Of a stretch of DNA of 64,000 nucleotides, positions 41,856-51,070 are shown one piece after another. The stretch spans positions 179,501 to 243,500 of the forward strand of contig NC_060205.1 in the NCBI RefSeq assembly GCF_020623625.1, read 5' to 3'. The notes beneath the pieces were generated by a model. That model was not told the origin of the DNA and ran no database searches. It saw nothing but the letters and a program-made list of their open reading frames with translations. Each line of letters opens with the position of its first letter. The first letter of the stretch is position 1. This DNA comes from Saccharomycodes ludwigii (taxonomy: Eukaryota; Ascomycota; Saccharomycetes; Saccharomycodales; Saccharomycodaceae). Position numbers and translations under genes: made by a program.

Positions 41856-42537
41856 TAAATTTTAATTCAAGTTGATAAACTTTTCATTATATGTACATAT
41901 ATATCCACATAGACGTATATTTACAGGTATAATGTATGGGAAATGCATATTTACTGTTTTATTTTGCTTATTATGTTGTAAAAATTATTAGAAGACATTT
42001 AATTACCAATTAACGCTTGCACTACCGGTTTTAGGTAATATATATATATATATCTATATAATAAAAAATGTTCTCATCTTTACTTTCCTCCCCCCCCCCA
42101 CTATTTGAAAATAAATAAAAATGGACGCTGTTGTTTCAAGATTTTCTGTTATTGTAAAGAGAAAAGCTGAAATTTACTTATTTTGTTTATAGATCAGTTA
42201 ATAAATTCATGAAACAGGCGAAAGGATTGCATATTCCTCCTGATAGAAGGCAGTTTCGCCATATACTGTCAGTGAAAATCAGTGGCTATCCAATATTATT
42301 TGTATACTAAAAATTTAAAATAAAAAGGATAATGATCTTATAAACAATTTTTGTACATGCAATATATTCTGGGTCATTGAACCTAGAACCAAGCTTTTTT
42401 TTTCTTTTCTTTTTTTTTTATCTTGTATTGGATAACTATAAATCCAAATCAACGTTAAGGGGAAGAGATATATAAATAAATAAGGTAAACAAAAGCTATG
42501 GATTGAACAAAAAAAAAGTTTAATTATTTAAGTCTTA
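41856..42537. other. Convergent 3' region between SMI1 and DIE2
   Basis: 682 bp, long for a convergent gap. It includes a 10-C run (42090-42099) and a GC-richer segment with a perfect 7-bp inverted repeat (42217-42260). No supported gene. Confidence 0.6.
42217..42260. other. Inverted repeat in a GC-richer 3' gap segment
   Basis: GGCGAAA (42217-42223) and TTTCGCC (42254-42260) are exact complements around a 30-nt loop. It could be part of a small RNA or chance. Confidence 0.3.
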
Positions 42538-44097
42538 CTACCAAATGATTCTTTGAGGAAATTTTTCTGTGTCCCATGTGAATTCATATTTTATAAATAC
42601 CAAATAAGTAACAACGTTGAGTAATATAAACCATAAAAATTCCATAACAAGTCTCATTCTGTTAGTTAATCTTATAGAGTTTAATTGCCAAAATGAATCA
42701 AATGGTGTGGTAACAAATACTCTCCAAAAAACATATGGTAATATATAATAACGTGGTTCAAACAATGGTGATGGTGTTGTAGTTAAAAAGGTACATAACA
42801 TTAAAGTGGTAAACGAAATATGTGTTAATTGGCTGGGTAATTCGATAGGTTCTTTAACTTCAATGGGCAAATATGAATGAAACTTCATTATTGAAGGTTC
42901 AATTAAGTTATGGATAGTGAAAATGGAAAAATGATATATTATTGGACAAAAAAAGTATTTATAAATTTTCTTATCTTTCCCGAATATTTTTTTAAAAATA
43001 TAGAATGTATAGTGACGATTATCTGCCAATAAAAACGGATGTGTTACAGTAAAATATTTGATAATTATTATTATGCCGATAAACTCAAAGATCCATCTTT
43101 TGCTATTAAAAAATCTTGTCGCGTAATTTAGTAAATGTTGTCTGGATATCCAAAGTGGTAAACTGAAAAAAGTCATAAAAGTATAGCAATAGAAAAGTTG
43201 AACTACGTGGAAACCGGCCACATGGTTTTGTTTATCACCCAATGTAAGTGATCCATTATAAATCACAAAGATTAAAAATAAAACCATGTTTATAATATAC
43301 GGTAGACATAATTGCGAGAATGACTCTATAGAATGTATTATTAATTTTAAATAATTGTTAACTTTTACCGTATTGAAGTTCCTTTGAATTATAGCTCTTC
43401 TTTCGATAACCAAGACCATTATAAATAAATTCCAAATGATATTTGTTTGTCTGAAAAACAAACTTATAAAACATAAAAACGAACTGAACCAAATGCTACC
43501 AGTTTCTCCAAATGGTAAACTAATGACTGTAGCTAGTGCCGCAGTTATTATTATACTTGACCAGACGTCTGTATAGTATAATGAATAATAAGTGGCCATT
43601 AATGGAAAACAAACAAGTGTCACAGGCCAGAAACTTAGTGCATTGAATAAGTAAATGGGTCTTAAAACAAAGATAGGCCAAATAAAACAACCGCCAAATA
43701 AATTGACCAGTCTTAAAATGGTTAATGTTGACCAATCCAAATGTAGAATGCTCTTAAAAATTTTATAATTTAACCAACCCAAAATATATAATCCTGGCGG
43801 AGTAGTGATTTTGGGATCCCATGATTTCCACTGACCCTCTATATATTTAATTGTTTGAGTAACGTGGAATTTTTCGTCTATGAAGCAGTAAGGGACGTAA
43901 CAAGTACATATCTTGTAAAATGTGTATATTAAAAATATTAATATTATAGGGTATCCAATGAATATGTTAAATATAATCCCAAACTTGACTTCGTTTTCTA
44001 CTTGCTCAAATAGTTTTTGTTCTTCTGTACTGCTAGGTGTAAACTGTACAGTTGCTGGGCTTTCTTGAGTATCTTTATCCTTAGTATCGGATGCCAT
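42538..44097 (-). CDS. DIE2: DIE2 (ALG10), dolichyl-phosphate-glucose alpha-1,2-glucosyltransferase
   Basis: 519 residues (S. cerevisiae 525). Its 12 or so hydrophobic segments and the lumenal motif at about 74-106 ([39 protein letters not shown]) mark the ALG10 family. A second conserved piece, [20 protein letters not shown]-like near 430-455, precedes the last helix. It adds the third and final glucose to the N-glycan precursor in the ER. It is convergent with SMI1 and divergent from MTC6. Confidence 0.95.
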   Translation of the reverse strand: [519 protein letters not shown]

Positions 44098-44618
44098 TGT
44101 ACAGTATACTTTTCTACTGTTTTTAATTCTTTTTTTTTTTTCTTAAAATTCCTCATTCGAAACAAAATGAAGCATATTGAGTGAAAAAAAAAAAAAAAGG
44201 AAAAAAAAAGATAAGTGATATAAAACATAAAAGTTTCACTTTTCTCACAGCATTAAAAGAAGACGTGCTTGGGATAGCAAGCAAAAAGGAAGAAAAGAAA
44301 ACCGAAAAAAAAAAAAAATATTATTATTTTTATTTTTTGTTTCTTCGGTCATCCTTCACCGAAGTCCGTAATTCCATTTCCAACGGATTGGTGCAACATT
44401 CGGATATATATATATATATATGTACACTCTTTATCTAAATCGATATTAATGCTAATATTCCAATTATGTACTGAGGGAAAAGGAGTCCTTATGCTTAATT
44501 AATTTGTTATTTTATTTAATGTCTTTAGTATATACTGAATATATCCAGTTATTAGTAGTCATATTACATATAAAATATATACAAAATTAAAAAAAAAGAG
44601 GACACCAATCAACTAGAA
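44098..44618. other. Divergent promoter region DIE2/MTC6
   Basis: 521 bp with A tracts (44182-44197, 44305-44318), a TTCGGATA motif (44399-44406) and a TA repeat (44405-44420). No gene is seen. Confidence 0.6.
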
Positions 44619-46202
44619 ATGTTATTCATATACTTTATATTACTAATAAATACTGCAATATTATCTGCATTTGCCAGCAGTGTTAGTCAATATTCAACTA
44701 ACAAAATAAAAGCATCCACTATTTTATATTCTTCCTCATTTGATGAAAGTTTTTGGCCTAATATGACTGATACCTTAAAGACTGGATTATTATCACAAAG
44801 AGATCTATTAAGATCAGTTCCAATTGATCAAATTCCGAGATTGGGTGTCAATTTATCACAACTTTTATCACCAAACGAATACTACTTTGATAATGATTCT
44901 GATAAATTAAATTATACTTTGAGACTACTATCAGTAGGTGTTAGGGCTCTAGGCATAGATTTAGTTTATAGCTTACGTGAAGAAAACTGGTATCTTCAAA
45001 ATACAAATATATCTTTTTTTCAAATACTCTCGTTAATAAACCAATTCTCACAAAGTATGACTTCTTCAATCAACGTCGATTTTTTATTAATTTTATTAAA
45101 TTTTCCCGACAACAATAACAAAACACTCACCACCACCACCACCACCAACAGCAACAACATTACCAGTGCCAGTTACACCCAAAAGTTGAGTGACTTGGAT
45201 AATCAAATAATACAGTTTTTTAATTACACTCAACTTTTCACACAAAATGATTATAACGGGACATGGCCAACACTAGATGATTTTTTATTTAATATCAGCA
45301 AAAAATTATTGTTTATATCACCAACAAAAGGGATCCAGTTTAACAACACTATATTCCCGTATGAGTACATACAGTACTTACCAAACAATAAAAGCTCAGA
45401 TTTTATATGCCCTGTTAATAATCACACCAGTTTCCATATATTGGCTGATAATCAATATGATAATACCACTATTAAAAACATGATTTATTGCGGATATTCT
45501 CCACTCATTGGAAACACAAATTTGCAAGATGTTACCGCTCTATTGAACACTAGTTTATTATGGAGTTGGAAGGATAATGAGCCCATAGACGTAGTGACCT
45601 CAGGCCATGTTCCATTACAAGTTAAAGATAGAGATACTTTAGAAGCATACGCATGCGCTTCTTTACAGTTTTCCAATGGTGAAAGCTGGTGGATTGTAAA
45701 CAATTGTTATGCCAAACAACATATTTTGTGCGGTAAAGATGATTCAAATATGTGGGCGATCGGCAAAGATTCAATAAAATTTTTTGATGTCAAATCTGAT
45801 AAAAATACGCCAGGGGAGAGCCATTATGGGTGTCCTACCGATTATTCATTTGCAGTTCCAAATACCCCACTGAAAATAAGGAGCGTCAATATTTTTTTAA
45901 CGGAATATACATACAATAAAAGCCTTGATTCATTAACTGTATGGATTGATCTTAATTCTATTATTGCCAGAAATTGTTGGGTTATAGGCGCGGCAGATGC
46001 AAACTGTCCATACACAAAATATGTTTCTAGTAGAAGTTTTGTAGCAATGATTGTTCCATTAGCTAGTGTCACAGCGGCTTTACTAGCTACGGTGATCTTT
46101 TTAAAAGTACAAAGGTTAGCCATACAGGACAATAGAAAAAATTGGAGAAAAATCATTAAGGCTACAGAAAAAAACGAACCAGGAGATGGCGTTCCCTCAT
46201 AG
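44619..46202 (+). CDS. MTC6: MTC6, ER/secretory membrane glycoprotein linked to telomere capping
   Basis: 527 residues (S. cerevisiae 526). A signal peptide covers about 1-20 (LFIYFILLINTAILSAFASS). A large lumenal domain with many N-x-S/T sites and paired Cys follows, then one membrane helix at about 470-492 (FVAMIVPLASVTAALLATVI). The C-terminus DNRKNWRKIIKATEKNEPGD, ending GVPS, matches yeast Mtc6 closely. Molecular function is unknown; the yeast mutant enhances a cdc13 telomere defect. It is convergent with PEX28, as YHR151C and YHR150W are, and their coding ends overlap by 6 bp. Confidence 0.93.
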   Translation: MLFIYFILLINTAILSAFASSVSQYSTNKIKASTILYSSSFDESFWPNMTDTLKTGLLSQRDLLRSVPIDQIPRLGVNLSQLLSPNEYYFDNDSDKLNYTLRLLSVGVRALGIDLVYSLREENWYLQNTNISFFQILSLINQFSQSMTSSINVDFLLILLNFPDNNNKTLTTTTTTNSNNITSASYTQKLSDLDNQIIQFFNYTQLFTQNDYNGTWPTLDDFLFNISKKLLFISPTKGIQFNNTIFPYEYIQYLPNNKSSDFICPVNNHTSFHILADNQYDNTTIKNMIYCGYSPLIGNTNLQDVTALLNTSLLWSWKDNEPIDVVTSGHVPLQVKDRDTLEAYACASLQFSNGESWWIVNNCYAKQHILCGKDDSNMWAIGKDSIKFFDVKSDKNTPGESHYGCPTDYSFAVPNTPLKIRSVNIFLTEYTYNKSLDSLTVWIDLNSIIARNCWVIGAADANCPYTKYVSSRSFVAMIVPLASVTAALLATVIFLKVQRLAIQDNRKNWRKIIKATEKNEPGDGVPS

Positions 46203-47756
46203 AGAATATATTATATTTCTTGTCAATCTTTGGCTTCTAAATTTGTCATTGCCAACGAATGTTCCTGTATCATTTTTTTCTAAAACAGTTAATGCAATGT
46301 TCTGTTCCAGACACCATGCAAAACGATCCAAATCAGCCTCCCAGGAACTTTGTGGTTCGAATATCCATCCATTTGGTGGTATTACGAGATTTAGATTTGT
46401 TGAACCAATCTCATCTTCGTTTGCACTCTTGAAAATTTGAGCGATATTCTCATTTTTGGTTAAATATGGGTTAAATGGCAATTTACAATACTTGTACAAA
46501 GACCATTCTCCATTTACATCTTTATATTGAACCTCATATATTTCTAATTTTTCCCTTGTGATTGGATTTAAACCTCTATAAAAATTTGCCCATCTTCTAA
46601 AGATACTATTGCTATTCTTTTTATCACTCTTTTTGTTACCCAAGTTAAGGCTATTATTGCTCTCTTCTCTCTTTTTCCTACACTCTAGGATATACGGATG
46701 ATTCTTAAGAAGTATCCACCAAAATAAAATTGCGAAAAAATAGTGCCAATTTATATACTTGGAAAAGAACCAAAATAATAGACAAACTATCAGTATGGTT
46801 TGTGAAATAACAATTGCGAAATATCTATCATTTAATAAACTCTCATTTTTATATAAAAAGTTTTCCGTCTTAACGATCATTTTCACCATTACATTTAATA
46901 GGCTTTGTAAGTCACGTAAATTTATAATGAATTCCATACTTTGCTGCACGTTGTCTTCAAAAATTGTTGGGTCTTGTGTTTGTTGTTGTTGTTGTTGTTG
47001 TTGTTGTTCCTTTTCCTCTTTTTCTTTTCCTACTCCCTTTCTATTATTGTCTGCAGGCATCTTATGGTTAATATTATCAATACCACGATCAGCTGTTGAG
47101 TACTTAAACAGTTTATCAAAGAAAGAGTTTTCTTGATATAACTCACCTTGTAATAACGTTACGCTATTAGAAGTATTTTGACTATCAACACTTTTCAATA
47201 TTATATCTTTCACGTCATTATCAAGAATAGTAGATTTAAATGAATCATTGTGATCTTTAATAGAACAATAACGAGGTATTAAAATATTAATGTTGTAATA
47301 CATTAATGGTATTAAAAGTATTAAGATTGGATGAAAGCATATTGCAGTTAATACAAATAGAAAGATAATTGTTTTGGAAGGATTCTTCCAAATAAATAGG
47401 TTTGTAAGAGAATTTTGAAACTCAAACCAATTACTTAATTTACTTGTAAGGAATGATAAATCCGATGCCAATATTTTTAAAGACAAATCTTGTTGTTGCC
47501 TTTTATTTTTTATCCTTTTAGATAGTGGTGATGTTAATGTTTCGTCGTAGTTTTTAAGGACATTTTTTAATATTTTCTCGAAAAAAACATCCGAAAAATG
47601 TTGGTTTATTGTATCTTCTTTGTTATTAGGGTTGATATTCTCATCTTCCTTGTTACTGAATATTATCTGAGTGCTTTCAATAGCTGAATTTAGTAATGAG
47701 TTTAATACGCCTATTAGTCTTTTGGTTTGTGTAGTCTTTTCATTAAAGGTGTTCAT
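46197..47756 (-). CDS. PEX28: PEX28, peroxisome-number peroxin with dysferlin domain
   Basis: 519 residues (S. cerevisiae 579). The Pex24/28/29-type block at about 80-170 has LTSPLSKRIKNKRQQQDLSL and LTSKLSNWFEFQNSLTNLFI, then two adjacent hydrophobic segments (about 128-165). A second hydrophobic pair lies near 315-350. A C-terminal dysferlin-like region follows (about 385-515), with YEVQYKDVNGEWSLYKYCKL and WIFEPQSSWEADLDRFAWCL. A Glu-Lys then Gln run lies at about 245-262. The pairing with MTC6 identifies it among paralogs. It acts at ER-peroxisome contacts to control peroxisome size and number. Confidence 0.9.
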   Translation of the reverse strand: MNTFNEKTTQTKRLIGVLNSLLNSAIESTQIIFSNKEDENINPNNKEDTINQHFSDVFFEKILKNVLKNYDETLTSPLSKRIKNKRQQQDLSLKILASDLSFLTSKLSNWFEFQNSLTNLFIWKNPSKTIIFLFVLTAICFHPILILLIPLMYYNINILIPRYCSIKDHNDSFKSTILDNDVKDIILKSVDSQNTSNSVTLLQGELYQENSFFDKLFKYSTADRGIDNINHKMPADNNRKGVGKEKEEKEQQQQQQQQQTQDPTIFEDNVQQSMEFIINLRDLQSLLNVMVKMIVKTENFLYKNESLLNDRYFAIVISQTILIVCLLFWFFSKYINWHYFFAILFWWILLKNHPYILECRKKREESNNSLNLGNKKSDKKNSNSIFRRWANFYRGLNPITREKLEIYEVQYKDVNGEWSLYKYCKLPFNPYLTKNENIAQIFKSANEDEIGSTNLNLVIPPNGWIFEPQSSWEADLDRFAWCLEQNIALTVLEKNDTGTFVGNDKFRSQRLTRNIIYSL

Positions 47757-47992
47757 ATTTTATTTTTCCTCCTTTGCTTTTTATTTTGTAATTTAATTTA
47801 TTTTTAATTTATTTTAGACTTCTTTAAGATGTTTTAGGTATATTTGACTAGCAAGGAGATAAAATCATTTTATCTAATTAGTTGTATATAATAGTGGGCA
47901 TTGTCCGATTTATTATAAAATGGGACCTTTTTTGTGGTAATTTTTCTTTTTTTTTTTTTTAATTGATAAAGTGTTATCAAAACTATTTAGTT

Positions 47993-48225
47993 TTCCGAAG
48001 GTCTAGGGATTAGATACTTCGGGAATTATATACAAGCGATTGATTGGGAGGGTTTTAATTTTTTTTATACCACTGCTTGAGTTTCTGTGTACCGGTAGAG
48101 CAAAAGGAAACAAATTGTAAATGTCGCTTCCCGGCCTTCGGAAGCTATAGCGAAGAGGGGCTCAAAGCAAAACATTGCTGGAGTACGGTCTATAAACCCC
48201 GCCAATAATAAAATACATTGAGTTG
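47993..48225. ncRNA. Candidate structured RNA (GC-rich hairpin island)
   Basis: Clearly richer in G+C than its flanks, with no convincing coding frame. Hairpin A: CCGAAG (47995-48000) with CTTCGG (48017-48022). Hairpin B: GCTTCC (48126-48131) with GGAAGC (48140-48145). Hairpin C: GGGG (48157-48160) with CCCC (48197-48200), enclosing CTC/GAG and AGCAA/TTGCT around loop AACA. TTCCGAAGG (47993-48001) is also an exact complement of CCTTCGGAA (48135-48143), an alternative to hairpins A and B. I could not match it to U1, U2, U4, U5, U6, RNase P, MRP, SRP or a known snoRNA. Strand is undecided and it may not be transcribed. Confidence 0.35.
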
Positions 48226-48434
48226 ATAATGGTGATAATATCAAATTGTTAGTATTAAATAAACTAATCAATAAGAAAAAATTCTTTATTAATTAGTTAT
48301 TGAAGATTAAATGATAGCAAAGAGATACATTCGCGCCTATATCCTCTCGATTTGTTTTACTAATGAAGAAAGCATTAATTTTTACATAAAAAAAAAAAAT
48401 GTGACATTGGAATTGCCAGTTAATTTATGATTTA

Positions 48435-48467
<33 letters not shown>

Positions 48468-48543
48468 GGTGGATTAGAATATTTGGTTAACCCATTCCAT
48501 ATAGTTATTAAGATACGTATTATTTGTATGTATTTAACAAAAA

Positions 48544-49040
48544 GATAAGATAAGGATAAAAAAAAAAAAAAAAAAAAATTATATATACATCTTTTAAATA
48601 CAAAAATGTTAACCTCACATTCCCCTAAAATATCCAGCGGAAAAATATTTTTGATAAATATAATCAATCAATCAATCAATCATACATAATATTACCACTT
48701 GTATTATGCTATTGTTATTGTCTTAATAGGTTCGAGTTTCAGTTCACGCCCAAATTTAAACTCAAAAAGTAAAAAAAAAAAAAAAAAATAAAAAAATGAT
48801 TATCAAAATCTTGATAAGAATATCTTTTACTAATTTAAAAACGAAACAAATGAACAGTTATATTACTTTTATTTTTTCAGCAAGTAATTCTCATAGTACA
48901 ATAAATAATTAATGGGGAAAACAAACAAACCAAAGATAAATATTATCGATTAAAAGGCAAAAACTTTATCCCTGTTTATCCCTATATTTGCAGTTCTTAA
49001 ATCAAAGCCCATTTGCATAACAAAGTATAACAACCTTATC
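48544..49040. promoter_or_regulatory. GATAA array upstream of UGA4-1
   Basis: Three GATAA in tandem at 48544-48559 (GATAAGATAAGGATAA), then 48800-48804, 48813-48818, 48966-48970, 48976-48980 and 49035-49040. Several are the strong GATAAG form of the UAS-NTR bound by Gln3 and Gat1 under nitrogen limitation. They lie 330-830 bp before the ATG. Confidence 0.5.
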
Positions 49041-49158
49041 CAAAATAAAACATGATACGACAATCCATGAAAAACTAAAATAATAATAATATTTCAATTA
49101 GCTTGTTTCCTATAATAATTCATTTATTGTAGCACTTTTTAATTTAATTTAATTTAAT

Positions 49159-49190
<32 letters not shown>

Positions 49191-49369
49191 AACGTTTCTG
49201 ACAATAAATCTTATATATAAACAATCCTAAGTCTATACACTTAATTCAATTTTCTTTTCTTACCTTTCCTTTCAATTTTTTTTTTTTTTTTTTTAATTAA
49301 AGGCAATCCTTGAATGGTGATTGAGGTTACCAAAAGTCAAAATCAAACTATACAAATACGTATAAAAAA

Positions 49370-51070
49370 ATGTCGGAAAAAGAAGATAATATTATTATTT
49401 CCGTTGGAAGTAAGGCTGATGTTGGAAATGTGCACAATGTAGGTTCGATTCGTACTGTAACGTCTAGAACTGGTGCTGGTGAAGTTAATTATATTAATGC
49501 TCAAACTGCTCATGGCGATGAAGCCTTGCTAGCAGAAATCGGTTATAAGCAGGAATTGAAGAGACAGTTTAGTACTTTACAAGTCTTTGGTATTGCGTTT
49601 TCTATCATGGGGTTGCTACCCTCTATTGCCACAGTTATGGGTGGTGGTTTAACTGGTGGTCCAGTTACGCTAGTATGGGGTTGGTTTATTTCCGGTTTAT
49701 GTATTTTAACCATTGGTATATCGTTAGCTCAATCTGCTTCCGCCTGTCCAACCGCAGGTGGCTTGTTTTATTGGACTTATTTGTACACACCACCTAAATA
49801 CAAGGTTGTTTTATCATTTATTATTGGCTGGGCCAATTCATTAGCTTTGATTGCAGGTGTTTGTTCGATTTCATATGGTTTTGCAGAAGAGGTCTTGGCC
49901 GCCGTTGTCATTCAAAAAGATGGGAATTTTGATGTAACTAATGGTAAGACTTATGGTGTTTTTGCTGCTGCAGTTATCGGTATGACTCTATCTACTTGTC
50001 TTGCCTCTACAGCTGTCTCTAGACTACAGACTTTTTCCATTATAGCCAATTGTTTTATTATTATCTTATTGTTCATTGCTTTACCTATTGGTACTAAAAT
50101 AAACAGAGGCGGGTTCAATAACGGTAAATTTATCTTTGGCACTTTTGAAAATTTTGCTGACTGGAACAATGGATGGCAGTTTTGTTTACAAGGTTTTATG
50201 CCTGCTTGTTGGACCATTGGTGCTTTTGATTCCTGTGTCCATCAAAGTGAGGAAGCCAAGGATGCTAGTAAAGCTGTGCCTATTGGTATCATAGGCTCCA
50301 TTACTGCATGTTGGTTATTAGGTTGGTTAATTTGTATCTGTTTAATGGCCTGTGTTGATCCGGACTTGGAAAGAATTATTGACAGTGAATATGGGTTTGC
50401 ACTAGCTCAAATTGTTTATGATTCTTTAGGTAAAAACTGGGCCATTGCATTTATGTCCTTGATTGCCTTTTGTCAATTTTTAATGGGTGCTTCTATCATG
50501 ACTGCTGTTTCGAGACAAGTCTATGCCTTTGCCAGAGATAATGGTTTGATTTTTTCCAGATATATTAAAATGGTTCATGCCAAAATGTCCGTTCCAATAA
50601 ATGCCGTCCTTGCTTGCTGTGCAGGTGCTTTGGCTCTAGGATGTTTGTGTTTGATCGATACAGCAGCTGCTAATGCTTTGTTTAGTTTGGGTATTGCTTG
50701 TAATTATTTTTCCTGGGCAATTACCAGTTCTTTAAGAAATACATGTGGTAGAGATATTTTTAAACCAGGTCCATTTTATTTGGGCAAATTTTGGGGACCA
50801 GCAGTTGACTGGTTCAGTGTTGCTTTTCAATGGTTTATTATCATTTTAGTTATGTTCCCTGCCACTCAACATGGTATTACAAAGGATAGTATGAATTATG
50901 CTTGTGTTATCGGCCCTGGTGTGTGTATATTGGCCTGGGTCTATTACATAGTGTACCAAAAGAAATTTTATAAGGGTCCTGCTTCGAACTTAAGCGATGA
51001 AGAATATATCGATAAGGTTGGTACTGAGGTCATTGATGAAATAATGTCGAGAGATGCCAAAGATCAATGA
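49370..51070 (+). CDS. UGA4: UGA4-type GABA permease, copy 1
   Basis: 566 residues (S. cerevisiae Uga4, 571). The APC-superfamily transporter has 12 predicted helices from about residue 65. Diagnostic blocks are TGAGEVNYINAQ, LLAEIGYKQELKRQFSTLQV, FGIAFSIMGLLPSIATVMGG, DSCVHQSEEAKDASKAVPIG and NYACVIGPGV. Uga4 imports GABA and delta-aminolevulinate at the vacuole or plasma membrane. The first 35 residues, which carry regulation in yeast, differ most from copy 2. It is convergent with copy 2; blocks of near-identical DNA point to gene conversion. An out-of-frame ATG at 49314 lies upstream. Confidence 0.92.
   Translation: MSEKEDNIIISVGSKADVGNVHNVGSIRTVTSRTGAGEVNYINAQTAHGDEALLAEIGYKQELKRQFSTLQVFGIAFSIMGLLPSIATVMGGGLTGGPVTLVWGWFISGLCILTIGISLAQSASACPTAGGLFYWTYLYTPPKYKVVLSFIIGWANSLALIAGVCSISYGFAEEVLAAVVIQKDGNFDVTNGKTYGVFAAAVIGMTLSTCLASTAVSRLQTFSIIANCFIIILLFIALPIGTKINRGGFNNGKFIFGTFENFADWNNGWQFCLQGFMPACWTIGAFDSCVHQSEEAKDASKAVPIGIIGSITACWLLGWLICICLMACVDPDLERIIDSEYGFALAQIVYDSLGKNWAIAFMSLIAFCQFLMGASIMTAVSRQVYAFARDNGLIFSRYIKMVHAKMSVPINAVLACCAGALALGCLCLIDTAAANALFSLGIACNYFSWAITSSLRNTCGRDIFKPGPFYLGKFWGPAVDWFSVAFQWFIIILVMFPATQHGITKDSMNYACVIGPGVCILAWVYYIVYQKKFYKGPASNLSDEEYIDKVGTEVIDEIMSRDAKDQ

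Larger units (their letters stand above)
47757..49369. other. Long non-coding stretch between PEX28 and UGA4-1
   Basis: 1613 bp. It holds a GC-rich, hairpin-bearing island (47993-48225), the GATAA array of UGA4-1 (48544-49040), an AATCAATC repeat (48661-48682) and poly(T) tracts including 26 T at 49163-49188. No supported protein gene. Confidence 0.7.

Noticed and set aside
42121-42192. 23-codon frame starting MDAVVSRF in the SMI1/DIE2 gap.
   Set aside because: Too short, no known small protein matches, and no splice signals extend it.
47985-48005. TTTTCCGAAGG as a centromere CDEIII core.
   Set aside because: No CDEI is found at a plausible distance and the flanking positions fit poorly.
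48001-48200. Short matches to conserved small-subunit rRNA words (GGATTAGATAC and GGAGTACGGTC) in the GC-rich island, suggesting a mitochondrial DNA insertion.
   Set aside because: The words are short, the intervening spacing and sequence do not follow the rRNA, and the yeast mitochondrial 15S sequence I recall does not match.
48065-48271. 68-residue minus-strand frame over the same island, also imaginable as the second exon of a gene with TACTAAC at 48247-48253.
   Set aside because: No similarity recognised, codon use unlike neighbours, and no good 5' splice site found upstream on that strand.
48725-48745. GGTTCGAGTTTC as the B box of a tRNA or other Pol III gene.
   Set aside because: No A box, cloverleaf or suitable stems around it.
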